Part shown: in pieces, positions 29,901 to 40,082 of the stretch
Layout of the letters: the number at the start of each line of letters is the position of its first letter
How positions within the stretch are numbered: position 1 is the stretch's first letter
From: Lotus japonicus
Taxonomy: Eukaryota; Streptophyta; Magnoliopsida; Fabales; Fabaceae
NCBI RefSeq assembly: GCF_012489685.1
Contig: NC_080043.1
Coordinates: 46,887,127-46,951,126, forward strand
Direction of reading: 5' to 3'
DNA: 64,000 nt
Translations under genes and position numbers: made by a program
The notes under the pieces: model-generated
Seen by the model: only the letters and a program-made list of their open reading frames with translations
Told to the model about the DNA's origin: nothing
Database searches by the model: none

Positions 29901-30773
29901 GTGCCCAGCCTATTCTTTCTGGAACCGTCGAGAGTGACGTTGCATTGACATATCATGCACTCTAATTGTATCGTTATGTGTTTTGATGAGTTGATGTTGA
30001 TAAACATCGTTTTGTGTTTTGATGAGTTGATGTTGATAAACATCGTTATGTGTTTTGATGAGTAGATGTTGATAGATATCGTTATGTGCTTTGATGATGG
30101 AATTGTACTAGAGTGTTGATAACATGCTATGTTTAAACCTTAGGGTAGACAATGCAGAACTTATATGTATATATATAACATATATATCTATACCCCTTAT
30201 ACTTTACCTGTTGTATTCTCTATCCTATATTCCGTAAGTTGACCCTTGCACGTGCTACCTGTGTTTGGGGGGCTATGTATGCCCTTTTTGTCAGATGTCG
30301 TTGGTGGATTCTTCCGTGATTCCTCGTCGTTCGGGGAAGACCCGGAGCGAAATGACTACTATTGAGCCTTCGACGTGGACCCGGACTTCATGCATGACCA
30401 GATGGGAGTCGATGATGGAAGTATGGGGGATGGGTGATTAGAGTCTATTAAGGTTGGGTGTTAGTGTCATAGCTCTGACTTATTCTTATTTTTGGAGGGC
30501 TTGTGTTGCTGACACTTGACCTATCATTTTGGGGATTGTACATTTTGCCTACGGGCGTTACACTTTTCTACTTTCCGTCACTGGAGGTTACTCGTGACGA
30601 GGTCGCTACTTACAGCGGGGAATGTTATATGTATTGTGTATTAGTTCTGTTACCTTTCGCATTTGGGTTTCATTTATTTCAGTCTTAGTTGTCATCAAAA
30701 AAAATATTTACGTTTTTCCGCATTAAGTTTATTTTGGTTACTAAAGTGACGCCACTGAAATCGGGGTGTTACA
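26943..30773 (+). mobile_element. Element A right (3') LTR (3831 bp)
   Basis: TGTAAGACCCAAG ... GGTGTTACA, uninterrupted, so it serves as the reference for the family. It lacks ~43 bp present in the left LTR near 9680 and has one extra ~36 bp unit near 30010. Like the left LTR it has no intact LTR-encoded ORF; only a degenerate relic lies near 30290-30440. ACCAG follows at 30774. Confidence 0.92.
29321..29722 (+). repeat. 19 bp minisatellite in element A right LTR, about 21 copies
   Basis: Same TACAGTTTATACCTTCGGG unit and variants as at 10953-11277, with about four more units (402 against 325 bases). Since the LTRs were identical at insertion, the difference arose afterwards by slippage or unequal exchange. 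Confidence 0.95.
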
Positions 30774-30979
30774 ACCAGGGCGAGGCCTCGGAGGGGTAAA
30801 ATCAAGAACAGGATCATCTGCAAAGCCATCACTATCCGCCCCAAAGGAATCCTCCACCCTCGCAATGATATTACAACCTTCCACAGACGCATGAGAACCA
30901 CTGACAGAATCTGAACCAAGAAGAGAGCAATCACAAGCCTCAAAGCATGAGTGCGATAGGCGACCAAGGGCTTTCCCAT
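30774..30979 (-). pseudogene. Second LINE, ORF1 fragment (part 2)
   Basis: Continuation of 8264-8535 across element A. The minus-strand frame reads through the join (LDFTPPRPRPGGRPKRAK), with one copy of ACCAG counted. Upstream residues are acidic and Ser-rich (GADSDGFADDPVLD), comparable to the LINE ORF1 at 6276. It is cut at 30979 by the next LTR fragment. Confidence 0.65.
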
Positions 30980-32137
30980 TGTGAGACCCAAGTTTTTAAG
31001 CTTAGAATAAATTGATAAAATTCCTATTCACGATTCCAATTCCAATTCCAATTCTCAAAAGTTTGCCGAAACCAAATCTTTGATAGCTCAAGAACCTTGA
31101 AATAAACTATCGATGAAGACTTTTTCGATTCGGACCTTCAAACGAAGATTCCACACTTGTGAACCGATTTCTTTCGAAGTTTCTAATCTTTCTTCAGAAG
31201 GAAGTTTTCTCATCCGACATTAACTGTAAAAAGTAGTTTTTCGGGTAAAATCGATTTACACCGACTTTGGATCGTTTGCCTTAATTCCAAGAAACCTGTT
31301 TCGAGTTCTGGGATTCTATCGCCATAACCTATCTTAGAATTCACAGAGGAATAGACAGGAAAAATCGGAATCGCGAAATTTTCATTTTCCTGCGTTTTCC
31401 ATCTTCTATAAATAGCTTGAAAATAAAAAATTCAAGCCCCATTCACCACTGTTGGCCGCGAGCTTGGAGGAGAGAAAGGGAGGAACAGATTTTCGCCATT
31501 TCTTGTCTGATCGTCGCACTGACAGTTGCTATGCGTAAACCTCGAGGTATAGATGCTATTCCTTACTTCTAATCGTCAATTCTATCGTTTTTCTCTATGT
31601 TTTTCGGTGCTCAAAGTTTCGAGCTTTTTGTAAAACTGTCCAAAAAACTTGATTTTAGTGTCTAAACATATTCCCTACTAACCCAAGAGTACTTCTAGTG
31701 GATTACATTTCGCTGAATCGTCGCCGAGCTTCGATTCTGCTCAAATACCCATTTTCGGCTAAAGTTTCGCCCTTTCGACTTAAAACTCTCGACTGAGCTT
31801 AGTGCCAGTAGGATTAGTTATCATAAACGCCGTTGATGACGTCCCCATCCGATTTGTTTTTCGAAATTCCAATTTTGAATTTCCGAGCTAAAAACACTGA
31901 CCAAAATACCCTTGCGTCATTTTTCGATCCGATAATTTTTCCGAGCTTTAATTCGCCTTAGTTACGACTAGTGATAACCTAGGAATCAAGTTTGATCGAA
32001 GAAAAAGCGCAATACACTTAAAATTAGTGCACGGCCCAGAGCACCTCTATGGGGGAGGAAAATTTCTCTTTTTCGAAAACTCATCTTATCGCGTTAGGTT
32101 ATCGTACTTCGGAGTTTATAATGCTTCGTGTAACCTT
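30980..32137 (+). mobile_element. Gypsy LTR fragment, 5' part
   Basis: It starts TGTGAGACCCAAG (second T changed to G compared with the family start) and follows the element A LTR, with divergence, up to TTCGTGTAACCTT. There SIRE-2 inserted; ACCTT at 32133-32137 would be its left target-site duplication. The continuation of this LTR is not found in the window. No ORF is seen. Confidence 0.75.
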
Positions 32138-33347
32138 TGAAGGTATGAAAAACGGTAGAAAGGGGGGGGTTTGAATAACGTTTTCAGTATAAAACTTCCT
32201 CCTTAAAGATTTTGACAAATCTTTCGAGAACTTAAGTGCTAAAGATAAGAGATAGAAAAGCACACAAGGATTTTATCCTGGTTCACTTGATAAATCACTC
32301 AAGCTACTCCAGTCCACCCGTTAAGGTGATTTCTTCCTTCTTAGAATGAAGGCAATCCACTAATCAGGTAAGAGTTACAGCTGCACTTGAAACCTACAAG
32401 TGACTAACAATTACACTGACTTAGCTCACACTAAGATTCACTCTCTTAGTCTTCTCTAGGATCCGATCAGCCTTGATCTCCTAAAGGAACTAAACAAACT
32501 GTTTATCAAAGAATTGTTTACAAGAGATTTGCTTCTAAAAAGCTAATAGTAAACTCAATGAATTTCAGATGAAAGAAAACTTAGAAGAATTTAAGATTGT
32601 CTTGCGCGTATATGAATGCTTCTAGCCGTTTCTTTCAGTCTTCAGCCTCTTTATATACTCCAAGGATTAGGGTTGAGCGTTGCATGGGAAATGCTACCGT
32701 TGGAGGGCAGTTCTGGAAAATCCAGCTTCTGCTGTGTCTGAGACTGTTAGGTAGGTCGTCAGGCAGGTACAGTTGCTTTTGTACTTGGATAGCGACGCGA
32801 CCTTTAAACCTAGGAGACTTCTGATCAGGGGAATGCTTCATATTGGAACTTGTGAAGCCGGTTGATCAGAGTCAGAGGGAAAGCCCAGATCCTCTGACCA
32901 TTGTTTCTTCTGATTCTGAACTCAGAGGGAAGAACATGGTCTTCAGAGTATCTTGCTTCTGGACATCAGAACTTCACGAATCAGCTTCTGGATCTTCAGA
33001 GTCTTCTACACCATCAGAACATCTGAGCCTTCAGTGTTTCTTGGTTATCAGACTTTCTGGATCTTCAGAACATCTAGTGACTGAGTCCACATCAGAGTTT
33101 GTATAACTTCAGAACTTCTGAAGCTTTTCCACTGTTCATACTGAACATGGTGAATGCGAAAGCGTTGCTTGGGTTGCTCTTTATACACAGTGCTTCTGAT
33201 TTGTGTGAGATTGAGTTGAGGTCAGAGCCTGTAAATAGCACACTCAGAAAAACACGTTAGAGTACCATAATTGTTCATACTCAAAAGGTTAACTTGTAAT
33301 CATCAAAACATAGAGTTGTACTAATAGATCAAAACTTTGATCTTACA
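32138..33347 (-). mobile_element. SIRE-2 3' LTR (1210 bp)
   Basis: Plus-strand ends TGAAGGTATG ... GATCTTACA, the same length as the SIRE-1 3' LTR, a few percent diverged. Polypurine sequence (plus ATCTCCCCCTTTTT) follows at 33348. The TATA box and the CTTCAGAACTTCTGAAG palindrome are conserved. Confidence 0.92.
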
Positions 33348-34147
33348 ATCTCCCCCTTTTTGATGATGACAAAACTAAGATTTTTGATGAACAATTCTTA
33401 AACATTAAACTGAATTCACTCAGAGTTTAGAGATATAGAATAAGACTTATCCTGATGTGAATAGTTTATTTTGCTCATTCTGAATTCAAGTCACAGCTTG
33501 ATTCTGAGCTTAGCTCCCCCTGAATCTAATACTTGATGAAAACGTTAGAAAAGTCTAGATTCTGAGCTAAATAATATAAGAGTTCAGAGTGAAAAACTTA
33601 TGACATTGATGAAATAGAATAATCAGAGCGCATAAGTATTCAGAGTCAACGGACAAGGTATCAGAGTCTTGGATATCAGAGTCAAACTAAAATCACTTCA
33701 AAAGAAGTGAAATGTATTCCTTGTATTTGCCCAGTGACACATCTATGGTCATAAAGGTGGAACTCTTAAATTCTCCAAAAGAAAAATAAATCACACTAAC
33801 ACAGCTTACACATCAAAAACTGGGTGTACTCCCCCTTTTTGTCATAAGCAAAAAGCAAGGGGTGTGAAAAACTTAGCTTGAAGTACAAGGTACTCCCCCT
33901 TAGAGAAGGTCTAAGTTTCAAAAGAAATAAAACGATGCATGAGTCAGAGTTAGGCGAATTAAAGAGAGTAGTTAATGCACAATTAGAACGTTTACCACCG
34001 GCCAAGGGAGTAAAGAGAAGTTTCAGTTACCAAGAACTTAACCTCGAGAAACTGTAAAAGCATTAACTTTAAGAGAGAGAATGAAGCCTATATAAAGCAA
34101 TGGAGAAGAGAATAAGCTTTACTACTCGATCAAGACCATAATCAGAA

Positions 34148-34540
34148 ATGGCTTCATACATGGTGGCACTAGAAGAGCTCAGAAGGAAGGCGTTCGAGGA
34201 GGACTTGTTCCTGAACATAAGGCATCCAGAGTGTACAACGACCATATCAGAGCTGACGAGGACACTACTTGAGGAGGACCTTCGTCCAGAGCTGAAGAAC
34301 TACTTGAAGGAATTTCTTGCCTTCGTGGAAGAAGTTCAAGAACTCAGCCAGCTTGAGCCGAGGCTACTGGAAGAGAAGGACACGATAGAAAGGAAGCTCA
34401 AGACAACATAAGAGGTTCTGGAGAGGAATGAGCTGATCGTCAATCTCAACAACATCCAGTATTCACTGGATCGTCTGGAGAGGGAGAGGTCAGAGCAGCG
34501 CCAAGAGTGCAGAAGAATGAGGAAGGATCCTCCATTCTAG
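34148..34540 (+). pseudogene. Antisense coiled-coil ORF of SIRE-2, one stop
   Basis: Homologue of 14102-14494 with the same total length and no indel. A single GAA to TAA change at codon 88 (34409-34411) ends the frame; the codons beyond still read to the same final DPPF and TAG. TATATAAA is at 34089-34096 and AATAAA at 34590-34595. The differences before the stop are mostly at third positions, so the frame was maintained until recently. Confidence 0.7.
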
Positions 34541-34627
34541 ACTTTAGGAAAGGAAAAAAAATGTATGATGTAAAAGCATAATGATTATGAATAAAGAAAA
34601 AAAAATTGCAAACACAATGTGACAAAT

Positions 34628-34655
34628 ATAGATATATATATATATATATATATGC
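34628..34655. repeat. AT dinucleotide microsatellite
   Basis: A run of about 12-14 TA units downstream of the SIRE-2 antisense ORF. SIRE-1 has only a short interrupted ATATATAGATATGCATATAT at 14588, so the run expanded in this copy. Confidence 0.85.
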
Positions 34656-34808
34656 AAAGATAAATAGTAACTAACAAAGCAGAATAACTAGAGTAACTTA
34701 AAGAAAAAATAAAAAGAAGTTAAAATAAAACTAAGTGAAGAAGGAAAACGAAGAGATCCTAAGATTAGGGTTTATCAGATCGACGCAGAAGTTCCATCAT
34801 CATTTGCT

Positions 34809-35474
34809 TCATGTCCTGTAGCATTCCTTCAGGCAGAAGTTGATGTAGTCTGGGGAACTGCCCTTTGGTCTCTGATTGATGCAGTGCAGCAGAATCTTGT
34901 GCCAGATTCTGACCTTGGGATGAAGATCCACCACTTTGTAGTCAGGCTTGCCCGGTTTGTATGTGGTGTATAGAGCCTTATTGGTTTCATCCTTGGTTTT
35001 GGGTTTCAGTTTCGATTCTGTCAGTTGAAATCGATACCCATTTGCAGTTTCTGCACCCAGCAGATTCACAATCGACTTCTCAGTGATGATGATTCTCCTT
35101 CCGGCAATGTGGGAAACCACCTGAGTGTCGTCGCAATCGGCATGCTTCCAGAATTCCTTGACCAATTTGTCATAGATTGGTCCTCTGAGCCTGTTGAAGT
35201 ATTCTTCCCAACCCTGAGCTTGAACTTCAGGACGCAAGTCATACCCATTTGCAGCAAGATTGTCGAGGTCGAATTGCCATTCTGCAAGTACTTGAAGTTC
35301 ATCAGGAGCATACACGCAGTGAACGGCACAGTCCCGTTCTGCAATCGGAATCATTGTCTCTTGAGCCGGAGCTTGAGTCGGAGTTTCAGGACCCAATTGA
35401 CCTGTAGCTTGCCCAACTACCATGTGAGGAAACCTTGTTGCACCTGCAGCTTCGTTTCTGGTTTGTCTTGCCAT
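34809..35474 (-). pseudogene. Env-like ORF remnant of SIRE-2
   Basis: The first ~213 residues (MARQTRNEAAG to DYINF) match the N-terminal domain of the SIRE-1 env-like protein at roughly 83% identity by eye. A deletion of about 2.1 kb then joins the last few codons out of frame, and the reading ends with CLKECYRT. The nuclear-signal and coiled-coil parts are lost. The conserved N-terminal blocks show that this is the constrained domain. Confidence 0.75.
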
Positions 35475-35914
35475 TTGAGCGGTTGAAGGTTTTGGGTAGA
35501 AATGAAGGATGAAGATAAAGAGTTGAGAGAGAGAGAGATCGTGGGTGAGAGGTTTTGTAAAACTGAAGAGAGAGAGAGAGTAAAACCTTAAGTGTAGGAG
35601 ATCGTGTGTGTATAGTGGGTTTTTAAAAGTAACCGTTGTTGATCAAAAAGCAAGTTAAAATCAACGGTTAAAAATTAAAGACATCATGGTAACAGTAAAT
35701 ACACATATCACACACAGGAGAGAAGCACATCTACACACATTATGACAGACCGTCACACGGGCACAAGGAACTATGCATCAGAGATACTGACACACGTGTT
35801 ACTGTCTCAGCTTCAGAGTCAGCACCAATGAGTACATACACTCTGATGGAGTTACCTTCTGGACTAGACATCTTCTGATCAAGAAGTATCATAGTCAGAG
35901 GTTCTGATCCATCT

Positions 35915-37000
35915 TCACTCTGGACAAAAGTCCATATTCAGATTTTTCAGAATAAAATGAAATCTATCCTCAGCTAAGGGCTTTGTAAAGATATCTGCCC
36001 ATTGATGGTCAGTATCAACAAACTTCAGAAGAAGTACGCCCTTCTGTACATAATCTCTAATAAAGTGATACTTTACCTCAATGTGCTTTGCTCTTGAATG
36101 TAAGATAGGATTCTTACTCAATGATATTGCAGTAGTGTTATCACAATAGATTGGGATATTGCTCTCAAGGATCTGATAATCCTCCAGCTGATGTTTCATC
36201 CAGAGCATCTGAGTGCTGCATATTGCTGCTGAAATATATTCTGCCTCTGTAGTGGATAGTGCAATGGTTGATTGCCTCTTGCTTGCCCATGAGACTAGAT
36301 TACTTCCCAGAAATTGACAATTTCCAGAAGTACTTTTTCTCTCTGTTCTATCTCCAGCATAATCAGCATCACAATAACCTGAAAGCTTATACTCTGATGT
36401 TTTCTTATACATCAAGCCAAGGTTAGTGGTGCCTTTCAGATACCTTAGGATCCTCTTAACAACAATTAAGTGGGTTTTCCTTGGATCTGATTGGAAACGA
36501 GCACATAAGTGAACACTAAACAAAATATCTGGCCTAGATGCAGTTAAGTATAAAAGTGAACCTATCATACCACGATAGAGCTTCTGACAAACTTTACCAC
36601 TTGCATCTTCTTTCTCCAGAATGCATGTAGGATGCATTGGAGTCTTGGCCACTGTAGATTCCAGCATATTGAACTTCTTCAGAAGTTTTTTAGTGTACTT
36701 GCTCTGATGGATATATGTTCCTTCTGGTGTTTGATCAACTTGTATTCCCAGAAATTACTTAAGTTCTCCCATCATACTCATCTCAAATTCAGCCTGCATC
36801 ATCTCAGAAAATTCTTTGCATAGAGATTGATTAGCAGAGCCAAATATAATATCATCAACATAGATTCGCCAAATTAAGATATCATCTTTATAAGTTTTGC
36901 AAAAGAGAGTTGTATCTACTTTACCCCTTACAAACTCATTCTCCAGAAGGAATGAGCTGAGTCTCTCATACCATGATTGGTGTTTCAGTGGAGCTATCAA
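35915..37000 (-). pseudogene. Pol remnant of SIRE-2 (RT end and RNase H)
   Basis: RNase H and the preceding RT end match SIRE-1 Pol, including the YVDD segment. One stop lies at 36755-36757 (Tyr to stop after GELK). Upstream, protease text (PLKHQSWY) is joined directly to late RT ([12 protein letters not shown]). Integrase and most of RT are deleted between two copies of the octamer CATGGTAT. Confidence 0.85.
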
Positions 37001-37003
37001 GGA

Positions 37004-38139
37004 TATCTCATTTTCATCGTCTGAATTAGGATCTCCTTCTGATTCTATGTCTGAGTCAACAGCTTCCTTTGAGTCTGCTCCTTTGTCTTAGACAATAGCC
37101 ATGAGTTCTTGGACTTCACCATCAGAGTCAACATCCTCTGACTCTGATTCATCAAAAGTCACCATCAGACTTTTCTTGGTCTTGAAGTGCTTCTTTGCCT
37201 TCTTGTCCTTCTTTAATTTTGGACAGTCACTTTTGTAGTGCCCAGATTCTTTGCACTCAAAGCATGTGACTTCCTTAAGTGAGGACTTCTTCTGACCGGA
37301 GGATTCAGACTTTCCTTTGGCCTTTCCAGAGCCTTTGCACTTGCTCTGCCTGTGCTTCCAGATTCGGTTGAGTCTTTTAGAGATCAGAGTCAGCTCATCT
37401 TCATCAGAATCTTCTGATGCTTCTTCAGATTCTTCTTCTTCAGCTTGAAGAGCTTTTGACTTCTCTGCTTTAGCCTTCTCTGATTTGGATTTTAAGGCTA
37501 TTGACTTCTTCCTCAGATCTTACATCTCTGAGCGCTTCAGCTCATGACACTTCAGTATGCTGATGAGTTCTTCTAAACTCATACGCTCAACATCTCTTGT
37601 GAGCTCTATTGAAGTCACCAAGGGCATCCAGCTTTCAGGAAGGCATCTGATGACCCTTATAACATGATCTTTAGTTGTGTAGCTCTTGTTGAGAGGTCGT
37701 ATTCCAGCTACAAGCAACTGAAATCTGGAAAACATTTCTTCAATGGACTCGTTTGGCTCCATGACGAAGAATTCATACTTTTGGATCAAAGACAATGCAT
37801 TTGATTCTTTGACTTTCTTGTTTCCTTCGTGAGACATCTTTAGGGATTCAAAAATGCCTTTTGCATACTCACGATCTGTAATCTTCTGGTACTCTTCATT
37901 AGAAGAATTGCTCTAGCTTTGTGATGTTGTGAGTAAAGCTTCTTTTGATCTGCAGTCATCTCTGACCTTGGGATCTTCTTACCTTCTTCATCAGTTGGAC
38001 GCTCATAGCCATCCACAATAATATCCCAGAGATCTGCATCAAAACCCAGAAAGAAACTTTCAAGTCTATCTTTCCAATATTCGAATCTTTGACCATCGAA
38101 CATGGGAGGCTTTGCATTGTAACCATCTCTTTGAGTTTC
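37004..38139 (-). pseudogene. Gag remnant of SIRE-2
   Basis: It retains the UBN2 domain and the zinc-knuckle region, with a stop in the MQDLRK segment (37517-37519), an indel near 37900 and a deletion joining its C-terminal part to the protease start. The N-terminus is cut at 38139 by the start of element B. No functional product is expected. Confidence 0.8.
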
Positions 38140-39871
38140 TGTAAGACCCAAGTTTTTAAGATTATGTCAAGTGAATAGAATCCTATTCACGATTAGGGTT
38201 GATGTAACGTGAAGGGAAACCTGAACAAGAGTTTACTAAATGAAATAAATTTATGAAGGAGAAAGTTCAGGAAAAGTCTAAGGATTGTATCAAAATCGAT
38301 AAAAGGTATAGCACGATCGATATACGCTTAAACCTAGGTCAGAAACCCTAGTAAATAGATAGTTTTCACTTAAAGTCACGATGGAAATTAATTCCAAAAA
38401 TCTTCAGAGAAATGTTAGAACTTCTCTTATTCCTTATACGACAATCGTTTCGAGGTGAAACCTTAGAATCTACGAACGTCCGATTCCAATCATCGGAAGT
38501 TTGCCGAAACTAAAACCCTGATAGTTCAAAACCCTAAAATCAACCAACGATGAAGACTTTTTCTATTCAGAGCTTCAAATGAAGATTCCACACGCGTACA
38601 CCCATTTCTCTTGATGATTTCAATCTTTCTTCAGAAGGAAGTTTTCTATTCCGACATCCGATGCAAAAAGCAACTTATCGGGTAAAATAGTTTTACACCG
38701 ACTTTGCATTAGTCACCTAAAATACAAGGAAACCTCTTTTGAGTTTTGAATTTATGTCGCCAAAACCTATCTTAGAATTCACGGAGAATGAAGCCGGAAA
38801 AATCGGAATCTCTTATCTGTACCTATTGGATTTATTATCTACATAATTCTTTGGAGTTGACCCTCGCGTCTTCTGTGTGTGTTTTGGCGGACAACACCCT
38901 TTGTCAGATGTCCATAGCGGACTGGTTCACAATGGTCCACCCTTCGGGGGGGACTGGATACGAGATGATAGACCAGGATGACCCCGGTTCGTGGGTGGTT
39001 GACCCCGCTAGCCATCGAACGACGTACTCGGGGCGGATCATGGAGGACCATGTAGATAGGGTAGGATACTTGACGTCAGGAGTGCTGCGGAGATGCACTG
39101 TCAGTTTCAACTTGCCACCCGGTGTGCATTGCGGACCAGGACTAGGAGGACCACCACCGCCACCGTCGTCTTCGGATGATGAGGACCCCTCAGAGGAGGA
39201 GCCTGTGGGAGTGTATTCTTCAGAGTCCAGTTCACCCACCGTTGCTGTTATAGATGATCATGGTTCGGGCCCTAAGCCCGAGAGACCAGCACCGGAGCGC
39301 ATCGCTGTTGCGAGAGGAGGACGGGTAGTGTACATAGACTTGGTCGTTCTGGATTCAGATTCAGACGACGATCATGCTAGCATGTAGGTTTTAGTGCTGG
39401 TGTGAGCTCCTCGAGATAGGATTAGTGTAGGAGTAGAGTCTTAGCTCTGACTGTCATTTGTTTCCTTGGGGACAGGGTAGTTTTCCCGCCTATAGCTTTT
39501 TGTGTGGTTTCCTTACGGGAATCACAGAGAGTTGGTTGGACTTAGGAGGTCTTCTTTTCAGGCCATTGGGCCAACTTAGTCTCATTTTTGAAGGTTGTGT
39601 TGCGGACACTTAACCTTTCCTGTTGCTTTGTATATATTGCCTACGGGCGCTACACTTTCTACTTTCCGTCACTGGAGGTTACTCGTGACGAGGTTGCTAC
39701 TTACAGCGGGGGCTGTAATATATATTGTATATTAGTTCTGTTATCTCTCGCATTTGCGTTTTATTTATTTCAGTCTTGTTTATATTATCGACGAAAAAAA
39801 ATATTTACGTTTTTCTGCATTAAGTTTATTTTTGGTTACTAAAGTAACGCCACCGAAATCGGGGTGTTACA
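38140..39871 (+). mobile_element. Element B 5' LTR with large internal deletion (1732 bp)
   Basis: TGTAAGACCCAAGTTTTTAAG ... GGTGTTACA. At about 38812 the sequence jumps from the 5' third (matching 44538-45210) directly to the TATA-distal R/U5 part, removing about 2 kb including the expected promoter. The LTR-encoded ORF downstream remains intact. The deletion should impair transcription of this copy. Confidence 0.85.
38908..39387 (+). CDS. LTR-encoded 159-residue protein (element B copy)
   Basis: The same unknown family as 1780-2259, open over its full length with no gap in the alignment. The frame is open 40 codons further upstream (to 38788), but that part spans the LTR deletion junction, so I start at MSIADWF. 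It contains the shared SFNLPPGVHCGPGLGG block, a Pro/Ser/acidic stretch, and the C-terminal YIDLVVLDSDSDDDHASM, again a hydrophobic-plus-acidic motif of SUMO-interacting type. No Cys/His cluster, signal peptide or membrane helix is seen. It precedes the primer-binding site by about 490 bases. Confidence 0.7.
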   Translation: MSIADWFTMVHPSGGTGYEMIDQDDPGSWVVDPASHRTTYSGRIMEDHVDRVGYLTSGVLRRCTVSFNLPPGVHCGPGLGGPPPPPSSSDDEDPSEEEPVGVYSSESSSPTVAVIDDHGSGPKPERPAPERIAVARGGRVVYIDLVVLDSDSDDDHASM

Positions 39872-39874
39872 TTG

Positions 39875-39886
39875 TGGTATCAGAGC
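39875..39886 (+). other. Element B primer-binding site
   Basis: TGGTATCAGAGC, three bases after the LTR end at 39871, complementary to the initiator tRNA-Met 3' end. Confidence 0.92.
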
Positions 39887-40082
39887 ACAGTCGAGTCTTT
39901 CGGGAGTTGTTGGGGAATAGGTCTTCTGTGCTAGGTTGTGTGACTCTGCAAAGAGTGAAAATTGATTGCCCGCAAGCGATTTTTCACTTAGAATTGATTG
40001 AAGTTATTGCTTAATCATATTGTATAGTTTGCTAGATGCTATCTTATGATAAGTACTAACTGTTTGTTTCACTTAACAGAAC

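Larger units (their letters stand above)
8536..30773 (+). mobile_element. Element A: non-autonomous gypsy element with 3.8 kb LTRs, split by SIRE-1
   Basis: Left LTR is 8536-12092 plus 24209-24414; internal region is 24415-26942; right LTR is 26943-30773. Target-site duplication ACCAG lies at 8531-8535 and 30774-30778. After removing SIRE-1 (12093-24203 plus its repeat) the left LTR is 3763 bp and the right 3831 bp. They differ mainly by repeat copy number, a ~43 bp and a ~36 bp indel, and roughly 16-20 substitutions seen by eye (about 0.5%), so the insertion is young. The internal region is only 2.5 kb: primer-binding site, an intact gag, about 1.1 kb of non-coding remnant, and a polypurine tract. 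It must depend on polymerase supplied in trans. Confidence 0.9.
32138..38139 (-). mobile_element. SIRE-2: truncated, deletion-bearing Sirevirus copy
   Basis: Same order as SIRE-1 on the minus strand: 3' LTR 32138-33347, polypurine tract, antisense ORF, env-like, pol and gag remnants. It is only 6.0 kb and ends at 38139 within the first codons of gag, where gypsy element B starts; the 5' LTR and primer site are missing. There are large deletions inside env-like, pol and gag, and at least three in-frame stops. LTR, gag and RNase H parts look about 96-97% identical to SIRE-1, whereas the env-like/antisense part looks only about 82-88% identical. Confidence 0.9.

Noticed and set aside
38788..38907. 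N-terminal extension of the LTR ORF in element B
   Set aside because: These 40 codons cross the junction of the LTR deletion and are not shared with the other copies.
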